DNA of 64,000 nt from Gammaproteobacteria bacterium (GTDB lineage: Bacteria; Pseudomonadota; Gammaproteobacteria; Steroidobacterales; Steroidobacteraceae). The notes under the pieces were generated by a model. The model was given only the letters and a program-made list of their open reading frames with translations. It was not told where the DNA came from and did not search any database. A program made the position numbers and the translations under genes. The stretch lies in NCBI GenBank assembly GCA_028293765.1, contig JAQGOG010000089.1, positions 91,095 to 155,094 on the forward strand, read 5' to 3'. Positions 43,238 through 52,705 of this stretch are shown here, in pieces. How positions within the stretch are numbered: position 1 is the stretch's first letter; the number at the start of each line of letters is the position of its first letter.

Positions 43238-43939
43238 ATGGCTAATAAACTGGGAGCGGTTTCCGGAAGCGCGGCTGTGTTGCCTCGCAAGCGCCGCGGC
43301 CGCGGTCGGCCGAGAGCCGCCAATGCGGAGGACGTGCGGGAGAAGCTTCTGAGCGCAGCCCGCGAGCTGTTTCCCCGCTATGGCTATCGCGCCGTGTCGA
43401 GCCGCCAGATCGGCGCTGCCGCCGGCGTGAACTTCGCCATGATCCGGTATTACTTCGGCGGCAAGCCCGGCTTGTATCGCGAGATGCTGCAGGGAGTGCT
43501 GCAGCCTGCGCGGGACTCGCTCGACGCAATGAGTGCTTCCCGGATTCCCATCCAGCTGGGGGACGTGCTCGCGAGCATCACGCGCAGCTGGGCCGCCAAC
43601 CCGTGGATCGCGGGCTTCGTCGTGCGCGAAGTGCTCGCTCCGGACGGTCCGATGCGAACCATGTTCCTGCGAGAGTTTCCGGAGCGGCTGGCGCCTATTG
43701 TCGAACGCCTCGTGCAAGGCGAGATCGAGGCGGGGAAGCTGCGCGCTGATGTCGATGCACGGCTGCTGGTGCTTTCGTTGGTCAGTCTCGCGATATTTCC
43801 GTTCCTGGCGCTTCCGCTCACGACGCGGGTGTTCGGGGTGCGTAGTGACGCTGAATTCGTCGAACGCTTCCTGCGCCATACCGGTGAGCTCCTCGCGCGG
43901 GGCGTGGGTCCGGAGGCCTTCGCCACGTCGCAGCCGTAG
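43238..43939 (+). CDS. TetR-family transcriptional regulator
   Basis: A 233-residue regulator. The HTH is AARELFPRYGYRAVSSRQIG followed by AAAGVNFAMIRYYFGGKPGLYREML, and a basic RKRRGRGRPR precedes it. The C-terminal domain fits the CecR/YbiH-like group (PDGPMRTMFLREFPERLAPI). It is divergent from xdhC and upstream of thrA. With 127 bases between divergent starts it may control itself and the xdhC unit; a link to thrA is less likely. Confidence 0.85.
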   Translation: MANKLGAVSGSAAVLPRKRRGRGRPRAANAEDVREKLLSAARELFPRYGYRAVSSRQIGAAAGVNFAMIRYYFGGKPGLYREMLQGVLQPARDSLDAMSASRIPIQLGDVLASITRSWAANPWIAGFVVREVLAPDGPMRTMFLREFPERLAPIVERLVQGEIEAGKLRADVDARLLVLSLVSLAIFPFLALPLTTRVFGVRSDAEFVERFLRHTGELLARGVGPEAFATSQP

Positions 43940-43942
43940 TCC

Positions 43943-44028
43943 TTCCGAAAATGCGGGCGGCGGACGCGAACGCCGTCATTGCGTGCACTCGAGCTCGTCA
44001 GTACAGTCGCACGGCCTTTTTTTCGGAA
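43943..44028. promoter_or_regulatory. 9-bp inverted repeat in the thrA leader
   Basis: TTCCGAAAA (43943-43951) is inverted exactly as TTTTCGGAA (44020-44028), spaced by 68 bases, just before ATG 44041. The right arm includes a run of seven T. No Thr/Ile-rich leader peptide is visible, so classical attenuation is not supported. Confidence 0.3.
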
Positions 44029-44040
44029 ATTTTCACTTCG

Positions 44041-46524
44041 ATGGCCAATATCGATCCCTGGGTCGTCCACAAGTTCGGGGGGTCGAGCGTCGCCGACGCC
44101 GACTGCTTCCGCCGTGTCGCGGCTATTCTCGATTCCCTCCCGGCACCGCGCCTGGGCGTCGTCCTTTCCGCCTGCAAGGGCGTCACGGATGCGCTGCTGC
44201 GGCTGGTTGCGCTTGCCGAGCGGCAGGATGACGGCTATCGCGCGGAAATCGCCGCGTTGCGTGCTCGTCACGCCATCATCGCCGAGACGCTGCTGACTCC
44301 GGAGTCCGCCCGTCTGTATCTTGCGGGCTTCGACCGTGACTGCCACGATCTGGAGGGAATTCTCCACACGGTGAAGCTCACGCGCCAGGCCGCGCACAAT
44401 GTCACCGACCTCATTGCCGGTTATGGCGAGATCTGGTCGACGAAGCTCTTCCATCGTTTTCTGGAGGAGCGCGGCGGCCGGCGGGGCCCGGTGCAATGGG
44501 TCGATGCCCGCCGCGTCGTCGTCGTCGAGTGGGCGCAGCTCGGTCCCGGCATCCAGTGGGGCGAGTCCCGCTCCAACCTGGGAGACCTCGTCGACCGGGA
44601 TTTCAAGGGCACACTGGTCATTACCGGTTTCATCGCCTCGAAAAAGAACGGCGTGCAGACGACGCTCGGCCGTAACGGCAGCGATTTCTCCGCATCGATC
44701 TTTGGCGCGCTGCTGGACGCTGCCGAAATCGTCATCTGGACGGATGTCGACGGTGTGCTGTCGGCCGATCCCCGGCGCGTGCCGGATGCGACTGTCATCG
44801 ACTCGCTTTCCTACAACGAAGCGATGGAGCTCGCGTACTTCGGTGCGAAGGTGATTCATCCGCAGACGATGGCTCCGGCGATCGGCGGCAGTATTCCCAT
44901 CTGGATCCGCAACACCTTCGCGCCGGAAAAGATCGGTACGCTGATCTGCGCGAATCCCAAGTCGGCGCTACCGGTGAAAGGCATCACCAGCATCGACCGG
45001 GTGGCGCTCATCAACCTCGAGGGCGCCGGCATGATCGGCGTCCCGGGCACCGCGCATCGCCTGTTCGGCGCTCTGCGCGAAGAGAACATCTCGGTCATCC
45101 TCATTTCACAGGGCAGCTCCGAGCACTCGATCTGCTGTGCGATTCCACAGGACCAGGCGGAGCGGGCCGCTGCGATCGTGCGCCATGCCTTCGAGCGCGA
45201 ATTGCAGGAGGGCCAGATCCAGAGCGTCGATATCGATCCGGATATGGCCATTCTCGCCACTGTTGGCGATGGCATGGCAGGAACTCCGGGCGTCGCCGGC
45301 AAGGTGTTTGATGCGCTGGGCACTTCGAGCGTCAACGTACGCGCGATCGCCCAGGGCGCCTCGGAGCGCAACATCTCGGTGGTGATCGAGGGACGCCATG
45401 CCACGCGCGCCCTGCGAGCAGTGCATGCCGGCCTGTATCTGTCGCCGCATACGATCTCGATCGGCCTGATCGGACCGGGGACCGTGGGCCGGGTGATGCT
45501 CGACCAGATAGCTTCCCAGAGTGCGCGCCTGCGCGAGCAGTTTAAGCTCGATCTGCGCGTGCGGGGCCTGCTGGGCTCGAAGCGCATGCTGCTGTCGGAC
45601 TCCGGAGTGGACCTGCACAACTGGAAGGATCAATACGAACGGACTGCAAAGGCAGCCGATCTCGCTGCGTTCGTGGATCACGTCCGGGTCGACTATCTCC
45701 CGCACACGGTGCTGCTCGACTGCACGGCGAGCTCGGAAATCGCGAGCCACTATCCCGAGTGGCTCGCGGCGGGCATTCACATAGTGACTCCCAACAAAAA
45801 AGCGAACAGCGCGGATCTCGCGTTCTATCGCCGCTTGCGCGAGGCACGCCGCAACGGCTCATCGCACTACCTGTATGAGGCTACGGTCGGGGCGGGCTTG
45901 CCGGTCGTGCAGACGCTGCGCGATCTGCGCGAGACCGGCGATGACGTCACGAGTGTCGAAGGTATTTTCTCAGGGACACTCGCGTATCTTTTCAACGTGT
46001 ATGACGGTCGGACGCCGTTCTCTGACATCGTACGCGACGCCCGCCAGCGCGGTTACACCGAGCCGGATCCTCGTGACGATCTGTCCGGCATGGATGTCGC
46101 GCGCAAACTGATTATCCTCGGCCGCGAAATGGGTCTGAGTCTCGAGATGTCGGACGTGAAGGTGGAGAGTCTGGTGCCTGCCGGCCTGGAGGCGGGATCG
46201 ATAGACGACTTCATGACTCGCCTGCCGCAGCATGACGCAGCCATGCGGCAGCGGTTCGAGAGCGCGCGCGCGCGCGGCAGGGTGCTGCGCTATGTTGCAA
46301 AGGTAACGGCCGAAGGTGAGGCGACAGTGGGACTGGCGGAGCTGGATGCAAAGCATGCGTTCGCCAACATCGCGTTGACCGACAACGTGGTGCGCTTCGC
46401 GACCTCACGCTATTGCGACAACCCACTGATCGTGCAAGGTCCGGGCGCAGGTCCGGAAGTCACCGCGGGTGGCGTGTTCGCCGACCTTCTCCGGCTTTCC
46501 GCTTATCTGGGTGCACGCCTGTGA
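44041..46524 (+). CDS. thrA: bifunctional aspartokinase / homoserine dehydrogenase I
   Basis: An 827-residue fusion catalysing the first and third steps from aspartate to threonine. The kinase begins WVVHKFGGSSVADADCF, with the aspartate region GRNGSDFSASIFGALL and WTDVDGVLSADPR. Central ACT repeats follow (NLEGAGMIGVPGTAHRLFGA; SEHSICCAIP). The dehydrogenase has GLIGPGTVGRVML, HIVTPNKKANS, the catalytic ATVGAGLPVVQTLRDL and EGIFSGTLAYLFN. ATG 44041 (MANIDPW) is chosen over an in-frame Met at 43951. The length matches ThrA. Threonine feedback is expected from the ACT part. Confidence 0.96.
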   Translation: MANIDPWVVHKFGGSSVADADCFRRVAAILDSLPAPRLGVVLSACKGVTDALLRLVALAERQDDGYRAEIAALRARHAIIAETLLTPESARLYLAGFDRDCHDLEGILHTVKLTRQAAHNVTDLIAGYGEIWSTKLFHRFLEERGGRRGPVQWVDARRVVVVEWAQLGPGIQWGESRSNLGDLVDRDFKGTLVITGFIASKKNGVQTTLGRNGSDFSASIFGALLDAAEIVIWTDVDGVLSADPRRVPDATVIDSLSYNEAMELAYFGAKVIHPQTMAPAIGGSIPIWIRNTFAPEKIGTLICANPKSALPVKGITSIDRVALINLEGAGMIGVPGTAHRLFGALREENISVILISQGSSEHSICCAIPQDQAERAAAIVRHAFERELQEGQIQSVDIDPDMAILATVGDGMAGTPGVAGKVFDALGTSSVNVRAIAQGASERNISVVIEGRHATRALRAVHAGLYLSPHTISIGLIGPGTVGRVMLDQIASQSARLREQFKLDLRVRGLLGSKRMLLSDSGVDLHNWKDQYERTAKAADLAAFVDHVRVDYLPHTVLLDCTASSEIASHYPEWLAAGIHIVTPNKKANSADLAFYRRLREARRNGSSHYLYEATVGAGLPVVQTLRDLRETGDDVTSVEGIFSGTLAYLFNVYDGRTPFSDIVRDARQRGYTEPDPRDDLSGMDVARKLIILGREMGLSLEMSDVKVESLVPAGLEAGSIDDFMTRLPQHDAAMRQRFESARARGRVLRYVAKVTAEGEATVGLAELDAKHAFANIALTDNVVRFATSRYCDNPLIVQGPGAGPEVTAGGVFADLLRLSAYLGARL

Positions 46525-47483
46525 GCCCGGATTCACGTCCGGCTGCGACGGGGCTGCATCGCGCAACGGCCTTTGCGCCAGCCTCCGTTGGCAACGTCGC
46601 TATCGGCTTCGACATCCTCGGTTTTGCGGTCGACGCGTTGGGCGATCGTGTCACTGTGAGTCGCCGCGCCGAGCCCGGTGTGGGCATCACCGCGGTCCGC
46701 GGAGTCGCGGGCGATCTGCCCCTGGACCCTGAGCGCAACACTGCGGGGCGCGCCCTGTTGGCAATGCAGGAAGCGTTGAATCCGGGCTTCGGCTTCCAGA
46801 TGGAGATCGACAAGGGGATTCCCCTCGGCTCGGGCCTCGGCGGCTCCGCCGCGTCCGCGGTCGGTGCGGTCGTTGCTGCCAACGCGCTGCTGCCGGAGCC
46901 CGTCAGCAAGCTCGAGTTGCTGAAGTTCGCCATGCAAGGCGAGAAGGTCGCCAGCGGGTCGCTGCACGTAGACAACATTGCTCCTTCGCTGTTCGGCGGG
47001 CTCGTGCTAACGGTCGGCATCGACCATCCGCGCGTGAAGCAGATTCCCGTACCGCCCGGCGTGAGGGCCGTCATTGTCCATCCACACATGTTTCTGTCGA
47101 CGAAGCAGGCAAGGGCCATCCTCAAGCGCACGGTCGAGCTATCGGATTTCGTGTGGCAGACGGCGAACCTCGCGGGATTCATCTCCGGGTGCTACACGAA
47201 CGACCTCGATATGATTCGCGCCTCCTTCCAGGATGTCGTCATCGAGCCGCAGCGCCAGGCGTTGATACCCGGATTTCACGATGTACGTCGTGCCGCGATG
47301 GATGCGGGTGCGCTAGGGTGCTCCATCTCCGGCGCCGGACCTACGATGTTCGCCTGGGCGCTCGCGGGGCACGCCGACGCGGTCCTGGAGACGATGCGGC
47401 GCGAGTTCGGGCGACATTCGATTGCACTCGATGAATGGATCGTCGACGCGCAGTCCGTCGGCGCATATCTGATCGACAAGTGA
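46521..47483 (+). CDS. thrB: homoserine kinase
   Basis: A 320-residue GHMP kinase phosphorylating homoserine. ATAFAPASVGNVAIGFDILG is the N-terminal motif, GIPLGSGLGGSAASAVGAVV the ATP loop, and GCSISGAGPTMFAW the C-terminal glycine loop. GTG 46521 overlaps the thrA stop by four bases; a longer in-frame extension lies inside thrA. Confidence 0.95.
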   Translation: MSPDSRPAATGLHRATAFAPASVGNVAIGFDILGFAVDALGDRVTVSRRAEPGVGITAVRGVAGDLPLDPERNTAGRALLAMQEALNPGFGFQMEIDKGIPLGSGLGGSAASAVGAVVAANALLPEPVSKLELLKFAMQGEKVASGSLHVDNIAPSLFGGLVLTVGIDHPRVKQIPVPPGVRAVIVHPHMFLSTKQARAILKRTVELSDFVWQTANLAGFISGCYTNDLDMIRASFQDVVIEPQRQALIPGFHDVRRAAMDAGALGCSISGAGPTMFAWALAGHADAVLETMRREFGRHSIALDEWIVDAQSVGAYLIDK

Positions 47484-47491
47484 GCCTGCCG

Positions 47492-48835
47492 ATGACCGCG
47501 ATGGAATTTACGAGCACCCGCGATTCCGCGCACTCCGCGGGATTTGCTGCCGCACTACTGCAGGGCTTGGCGCCCGATGGCGGACTGTACGTTCCCCGTG
47601 CCTGGCCGGTGGTGCCAGCGGCGAGTTTCACGGGTCAGAGCGCACTGCCGGACGTGGCGACGCGCCTGCTGACGCCTTTCGCGGAAGGCGATCCACTCGA
47701 TGCGTTTCTGCCCGCGATCACCAGCGACGCGTTCAATTTTTCCGCACCCCTCGTGCCGCTCGGAACGGACGGTCGCCTCTCCGTGCTGGAGCTGTTTCAC
47801 GGCCCGACCGCGGCCTTCAAGGATTTCGGGGCGCGTTTTCTGGCGGCATGCCTGTCACGGCTGCGTAAGCCGGGGCAGCGGCCGCTCACGATTCTCGTGG
47901 CCACGTCCGGGGATACGGGCGGCGCGGTCGCTGCGGCTTTCCATGGCCGGCCCGGAATCGAGGTGGCGGTGCTGTTTCCCAAAGGACTCGTGTCGCCGAC
48001 GCAAGAGCGTCAGCTCACCTGCTGGGGCGGCAACGTGCAGTCGTTCGCCGTGCGCGGCACGTTTGACGACTGCCAGCGCCTGGTGAAGCAGGCATTTGTC
48101 GATCCGGAACTGCGTGCTCACAGCGAGCTTTCCTCGGCCAACAGCATCAATCTCGGGCGCCTGCTGCCGCAAGCTGTCTACTACGCCGCCACGAGTCTGG
48201 CGATCTGGCGGCAGTACGGCGAGAAGGCGTCGTTCGTCATACCGAGCGGAAATCTCGGTAACGCCGCCGCGTGTACCTGGGCGCGCAAACTCGGCCTGCC
48301 GATTGGTGAGATCGTACTCGCGCACAATGCGAATCGGACCGTGCCCGACTACCTCGACAGCGGCGAATGGCGGCCACGCGCCAGCGTCGCCACACTGGCT
48401 TCGGCGATGGACGTCGGCGATCCGAGCAACATGGAGCGTCTGCGCGCGTTGTTTCCTGAAGTTGGCGACCTGCGCGCCGCGGTGAGCGCCTTCACGATCC
48501 AGGACCAGGATATCCGCAGCCGCATCCGCGCCGGGTTCGAGCAATTCGGTCAGATCTGGTGCCCCCACACGGCGACTGCCGCGGAAGCTTATGAACGGCT
48601 GTCAGCCTCGCGGCACTGGTCGCAAGTCAGTCGGGAAGGCAGGTGGGTGGTGGTAGCGACCGCGCATCCGGCCAAATTCCGGGAGATAGTCGAGCCCCTC
48701 ATCGGCCGCCCGGTCGCCGTGCCCGAGGCGCTCGCGAAACTGTTTGCGCGGCCCACGGAATGCACCGAAATCGACGCCGATCTGACTGCATTGCGCGCCG
48801 CTCTCGGCCGGAGGACGTCATCTTGGAAGAGTTGA
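47492..48835 (+). CDS. thrC: threonine synthase
   Basis: A 447-residue PLP enzyme converting O-phosphohomoserine to threonine. It opens EFTSTRDSAHSAGFAAALLQ; the PLP Lys is in ELFHGPTAAFKDFGARFL, and ATSGDTGGAVAAAF and FVIPSGNLGNAAACTWA are the phosphate and cofactor loops. ATG 47492 lies eight bases after thrB. Its stop overlaps the next gene. Confidence 0.95.
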   Translation: MTAMEFTSTRDSAHSAGFAAALLQGLAPDGGLYVPRAWPVVPAASFTGQSALPDVATRLLTPFAEGDPLDAFLPAITSDAFNFSAPLVPLGTDGRLSVLELFHGPTAAFKDFGARFLAACLSRLRKPGQRPLTILVATSGDTGGAVAAAFHGRPGIEVAVLFPKGLVSPTQERQLTCWGGNVQSFAVRGTFDDCQRLVKQAFVDPELRAHSELSSANSINLGRLLPQAVYYAATSLAIWRQYGEKASFVIPSGNLGNAAACTWARKLGLPIGEIVLAHNANRTVPDYLDSGEWRPRASVATLASAMDVGDPSNMERLRALFPEVGDLRAAVSAFTIQDQDIRSRIRAGFEQFGQIWCPHTATAAEAYERLSASRHWSQVSREGRWVVVATAHPAKFREIVEPLIGRPVAVPEALAKLFARPTECTEIDADLTALRAALGRRTSSWKS

Positions 48836-49413
48836 GCAATCTTCCGCCCGCCGCGTGGGTATTGATCGGGGGCGCTGCCGCGCTCGGCTTTGGAGTGTCC
48901 TGGCTCTGGCGCTGGTACCGGCAGTACAGCAATCGAAAAGCGCTTCGTGCGGCGGTGACGGCGGCAGGCTCGGATCATCTCGTCGACATGCTCGTGCCGG
49001 ACGGGATGGGCGGCGGCTTCCATGTGGACTTTCTCCTGCTCACGGCCCGCGGCATTCTGGTCATCGACCTGCGTGACGTTCAGGGCAACATTTTCGGTGG
49101 CGACCAGATGGCCGACTGGACCGTCATGGACGGCCCGCGACGCTTCACGTTCACGAACCCACAAAGCTCGCTCTACGACCGGATCGCGGCGGTCAAGGCG
49201 GTCGCCGGCGAAGTGCCTGTCGAAGGCCGCATCGTATTTACCCGCCGGGGCAAGTTCCCGAAGGGCCTACCCAAGTGGACCCTCATGGTGGACGCGCTGC
49301 GCGCTGAGTTCCCTTCCGTCGATTACGACTCGAGCGCGCTGACTCGCTTTACTGAGCCGTGGCAGCGCGTCAAGACCACCGTGAAGCCGAGTTACATGGC
49401 GCACATGCGCTAG
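48823..49413 (+). CDS. membrane-anchored NERD-domain protein
   Basis: About 196 residues. One N-terminal transmembrane segment (AAWVLIGGAAALGFGVSWLW) leads into a nuclease-related domain: GGGFHVDFLLLTARGILVID with the D-x-LL-x-x-x-G-I-x-V-I-D core, NPQSSLYDRIAAVKAV and VPVEGRIVFTRRGKFPKGLP. The start is TTG 48823, with GGAGG eight bases upstream; there is no ATG before the domain. It overlaps thrC by 13 bases. NERD domains are related to restriction-type nucleases but the function of this small form is unknown. Confidence 0.75.
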   Translation: MEELSNLPPAAWVLIGGAAALGFGVSWLWRWYRQYSNRKALRAAVTAAGSDHLVDMLVPDGMGGGFHVDFLLLTARGILVIDLRDVQGNIFGGDQMADWTVMDGPRRFTFTNPQSSLYDRIAAVKAVAGEVPVEGRIVFTRRGKFPKGLPKWTLMVDALRAEFPSVDYDSSALTRFTEPWQRVKTTVKPSYMAHMR

Positions 49414-49435
49414 GCTCCCAGGGGGCTCCCTTGCG

Positions 49436-50848
49436 TCAGGTCAAGGTCCGCGCGTGATCGGCCAGGACGATCGACACGCAGGCCGTCAACTTCTTCGCAT
49501 ACTCGATATGTAGGAATTCGTTCGGTCCGTGCGCGTTGGCATGCGGCCCCAGTACGCCCGTGATGAAGAATTGCGTGCGCGGAAAACGCTTACCCAACAT
49601 TCCCATGAACGGGATCGATCCGCCGCAACCGATGTGTACGGCGTCGCGGCCGTAGATCTCTCGCGAGGCGCGCGAGATCGACTCCTCCAGCCAGGGCGCG
49701 AAAGCGGGCGCATTCCATCCGCCAGTGGCGCCTTCAGACTCGAATTTAACCTGCGCGCCGTAGGGCGGATCGCGCTCCAGTGTTTCGCGAAGGGCGCTGG
49801 CGGCCGGCCCAGGATCGCAGGTGGGCGGCAAGCGCAGCGAGAGTTTGAAAGTGAGCTCCGGCAGCAGCACGTTGCCGGCGGAGAGGACGGGCGGCAGGCC
49901 ATCGGCACCCGTCACAGCGAGAGTCGCTCGCCACGTGCTGTTGATGATGAGTTCCGCGGGATCGTTGGAGACGGGCTGTACCCCGGGCGCCCACGGTAAC
50001 TTTCCGGCCACCTCGGCGCCGAGCACTTGCGCAGCCGCGGTGACCTGCGCACGGCGATCCTTGGGCAGGGTCACCTGCAGCTCATCGAGCAGCAGGTCGC
50101 CGGTCACGGAATTCTCGATCCGGGCTAGAAGCTGCGCGGCGATCCGAAACGGAGTCGGAGCGATGCCCGTAGCCATGCCCGAGTGCACTCCCTCGGTGAG
50201 CACACGCACAGTCAAACGGCCAACGAGATTTCCACGCAGCGAGGTCGTACACCAGACCTGATCGTAGTTGCCGCACTCGGCATCGAGGCAGACGACGAGC
50301 GACGGGTCGCCAATGGCGTCGCCGAGCGCTTCGAGGTGCGCGGGCAGATCCACGCTGCCGCTTTCCTCGCACGCTTCGATGAGCAGCACGCAACGCGCCA
50401 GCGGTATCTTTTGCGCCTTCAGCGCCGCAATCGCCGTCAGCGAGCTGAACACCGCGTAGCCGTCATCCGCGCCGCCGCGGCCATACAGTTTTCCATCACG
50501 CACCACGGGCTCCCAGGGGCCCAGCCCGGGCAGCCACCCGGTGAATTCTGGCTGCTTGTCGAGGTGGCCGTAGAGAAGAACGGAGCCGGGCAGCTCTCCA
50601 GGCACGTCCACCAGCAACAGCGGTGTCCTGCCAGGGAGTCGGCGCACCTCCACTCGCATGCCGGGGACCGGCTGCGCGCGACACCAGTCCGCCATGAGTT
50701 GCACGGCAGCCTCCATGTGACCGTGGCTTTCCCACTTCGGATCGAACATTGGCGATTTGTTGGGAATGCGGACGTAGGCGCTGAGCCGGTCGAGGATCGA
50801 GTCATCCCAGACTTTCCGGACGGATTCGCGCAGCCGTTCAAGATCCAT
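49436..50848 (-). CDS. M20 family metallo-dipeptidase
   Basis: A 470-residue cytoplasmic zinc peptidase. Metal ligands are in VLLYGHLDKQPE, GRGGADDGYAVF and IEACEESGS; GNVLLPELTFKLSLRLP and the C-terminal GPHANAHGPNEFLHIEYA complete the fold. It probably hydrolyses dipeptides or related amides. ATG 50848 (MDLERLRES) follows GGAGG by eight bases; Met 50869 is the alternative. It is convergent with the NERD gene. Confidence 0.87.
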   Translation of the reverse strand: MDLERLRESVRKVWDDSILDRLSAYVRIPNKSPMFDPKWESHGHMEAAVQLMADWCRAQPVPGMRVEVRRLPGRTPLLLVDVPGELPGSVLLYGHLDKQPEFTGWLPGLGPWEPVVRDGKLYGRGGADDGYAVFSSLTAIAALKAQKIPLARCVLLIEACEESGSVDLPAHLEALGDAIGDPSLVVCLDAECGNYDQVWCTTSLRGNLVGRLTVRVLTEGVHSGMATGIAPTPFRIAAQLLARIENSVTGDLLLDELQVTLPKDRRAQVTAAAQVLGAEVAGKLPWAPGVQPVSNDPAELIINSTWRATLAVTGADGLPPVLSAGNVLLPELTFKLSLRLPPTCDPGPAASALRETLERDPPYGAQVKFESEGATGGWNAPAFAPWLEESISRASREIYGRDAVHIGCGGSIPFMGMLGKRFPRTQFFITGVLGPHANAHGPNEFLHIEYAKKLTACVSIVLADHARTLT

Positions 50849-50903
50849 GGGTGTGGCCTCCAGAATCATAGGTAAATCAGTGTAGTAAGAGACAAAGCTA
50901 AAG

Positions 50904-51815
50904 TTAATCCGAGTGGCCGCGCCCCGGGGCCTGCGGCGGCGCGGCGCTCGCGCTGGGGAGTCCGAACAGGTTTCGCGCCGCGGCTGTGCTCGAAAGCGCC
51001 AACGCCTCGAGCTGCTCGCCGCGGGCGTCCGCCACGATCCGCGCAATGTGCGGCAGGTATACGGGCTCATTCCTGCGCGAAGGCGGTTTCGGCCGCAGGT
51101 CGCGCGGTAGAAGGTAAGGGCCGTCCGTTTCCAGTAACAACCGGTCGGCCGGGATCGCCCGCATCAGCGGCAGAAGATGGGCGCCGCGCCGTTCGTCGCA
51201 GATCCAACCCGTGATTCCGATCGCGAGCCCCAGTTCGAGGTAAGCCGCGAGCTCCGGTCCCGAGCCGGTAAAGCAATGGGCCACGCCCGCGGACAGATTT
51301 TTGCGATGCTCGCGCAGGATGGCCAGGAAGTCTTCGTGCGCATCCCGCTGATGGAGGAAGACGGGCTTGCGCAGATGTGCCGCGAGCTCGAGTTGCCGAT
51401 GGAACGCAGCTTGTTGAGCCGCCCGGGGCGAGAAATCCCTGCAGTAGTCGAGGCCGCATTCTCCGACCGCCACCACTTCGGCTTGCCGCGTCAGCTCTGC
51501 AAGTTCGCTCAACGCATCGGGTGTCAGCTCCGTCGCGTGATGTGGATGAACGCCTGCGGTCGCGAACAGCTCTCCGGGCCGCGAGCGGGCGAGCTCGATG
51601 GCATGCCTCGAACCGGCGGTTGTCGCTCCGGTAACGATCATCTGCACCACCCCGACCGCTTTGGCGCGCGCAATGACGGCGTCGCGATCCACGTCGTAAC
51701 TGTCGTGGCCGAGGTTGATTCCAATGTCGATGAGGGGGACCACGTCTGGCTGGGCTGAATGCGGCCCTGTCATGGGCGAGGCAGGCGGCGGCGGGGCTGT
51801 GGTATCGTTCGTCAT
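50904..51815 (-). CDS. tatD: TatD family metal-dependent hydrolase/DNase
   Basis: A 303-residue TIM-barrel protein. LIDIGINLGHDSYD is the N-terminal signature of TatD proper. It is followed by ATAGVHPHHATEL, AVGECGLDYCRDFSPRAAQQ, KPVFLHQRDAHEDF, GVAHCFTGS and LLETDGPYLLPRDL, covering the metal ligands. Known relatives are 3'-5' exonucleases. The N-terminal 25 residues are Pro/Thr-rich, so translation may begin at the second Met (51773). Confidence 0.87.
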   Translation of the reverse strand: MTNDTTAPPPPASPMTGPHSAQPDVVPLIDIGINLGHDSYDVDRDAVIARAKAVGVVQMIVTGATTAGSRHAIELARSRPGELFATAGVHPHHATELTPDALSELAELTRQAEVVAVGECGLDYCRDFSPRAAQQAAFHRQLELAAHLRKPVFLHQRDAHEDFLAILREHRKNLSAGVAHCFTGSGPELAAYLELGLAIGITGWICDERRGAHLLPLMRAIPADRLLLETDGPYLLPRDLRPKPPSRRNEPVYLPHIARIVADARGEQLEALALSSTAAARNLFGLPSASAAPPQAPGRGHSD

Positions 51816-51851
51816 GCGCTAGTCGCATTCTACTGAACGCGAACCCTTAAA

Positions 51852-52703
51852 ATGCGTTTGGATAACAACGCGCTCCCGAGTGCACGTCCGAGCGGGCGGT
51901 GCCGCCGAAAGTCCGTCCGGCGCCGGGTATTTGCTTTCTTCGGGGCCGTGGTCGCGGTCGCGCGCATGGGTGCCGACGTGCGGGCTGCGGATACGTCCTG
52001 GCTCGACATCGAAAGCCGGATCCAATACGCCTATTACACCGAAGACGGTCGCACGCTGCGCAATCTCATGGAGCCGCTGGTGTCCGGCGACCGGAGCGAT
52101 CGGCTGAAGAGCTATTACGAGGGCCTGCTGGCCTACCGGATGACGCTGCTGTCAGCCGTGGTACAGCCGCCAGCGGGCGGCAAACCTCTGCCGGACGGCA
52201 CTAAAGGCACCGAGCGACAGATGGCCGAGCGCTGCGTCACGAGCCTGGATCACGCGCTGGAGTTGCAGGGCAATTTCGCGGACGCCCTGGCGCTGCAGTC
52301 CGCCTGCCTCGCCAGGCTGTCGGAGGCGCATTCATTGAAGGCGCAACTCGCCGGCTTCAGGAGCGCCACGCAGATGCGTAAGGCGTTGCAGCTCGCACCG
52401 AAGAATCCGCGTGTTTTGTTGCTCGACGCCGTCGGCGCCTACGAGCGTTCGAAAATGTTGGGGGGGGAAGTCGCGGATCCCTGCGGCAAGCTCAAGAAGG
52501 CGATCGCGGCCTTCGAGGCGGAGCGCACGGAACTCGACCAGGTGCCCGGTTGGGGCGCGGCCGAAGCATACGTCTGGCTGGCGCGGTGTTATCTGGATCG
52601 CGAGGACGTTGGCGCAGCGCGCGACGCGTTGGAACGGGCGCTGCTGATCGCGCCCCCATTCGCGGAGGCGCGGCGGTTGCTGGCGGGAATCACTTCGGGT
52701 TGA
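51852..52703 (+). CDS. exported TPR-like hypothetical protein
   Basis: A 283-residue protein. A very basic N-terminus (RCRRKSVRRR) and a hydrophobic run (VFAFFGAVVAVARMGADVRA) form a signal peptide ending near residue 45. The rest is helical with TPR-like motifs: SLDHALELQGNFADALALQS, MRKALQLAPKNPRVLLLDAV and a terminal AYVWLARCYLDREDVGAARD. Probably periplasmic and protein-binding. It is divergent from tatD by 36 bases. Confidence 0.75.
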   Translation: MRLDNNALPSARPSGRCRRKSVRRRVFAFFGAVVAVARMGADVRAADTSWLDIESRIQYAYYTEDGRTLRNLMEPLVSGDRSDRLKSYYEGLLAYRMTLLSAVVQPPAGGKPLPDGTKGTERQMAERCVTSLDHALELQGNFADALALQSACLARLSEAHSLKAQLAGFRSATQMRKALQLAPKNPRVLLLDAVGAYERSKMLGGEVADPCGKLKKAIAAFEAERTELDQVPGWGAAEAYVWLARCYLDREDVGAARDALERALLIAPPFAEARRLLAGITSG

Positions 52704-52705
52704 AT

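Noticed and set aside
43450..44859. A 469-codon frame antisense to tetR and thrA
   Set aside because: It spans two well-supported genes and has no domain.
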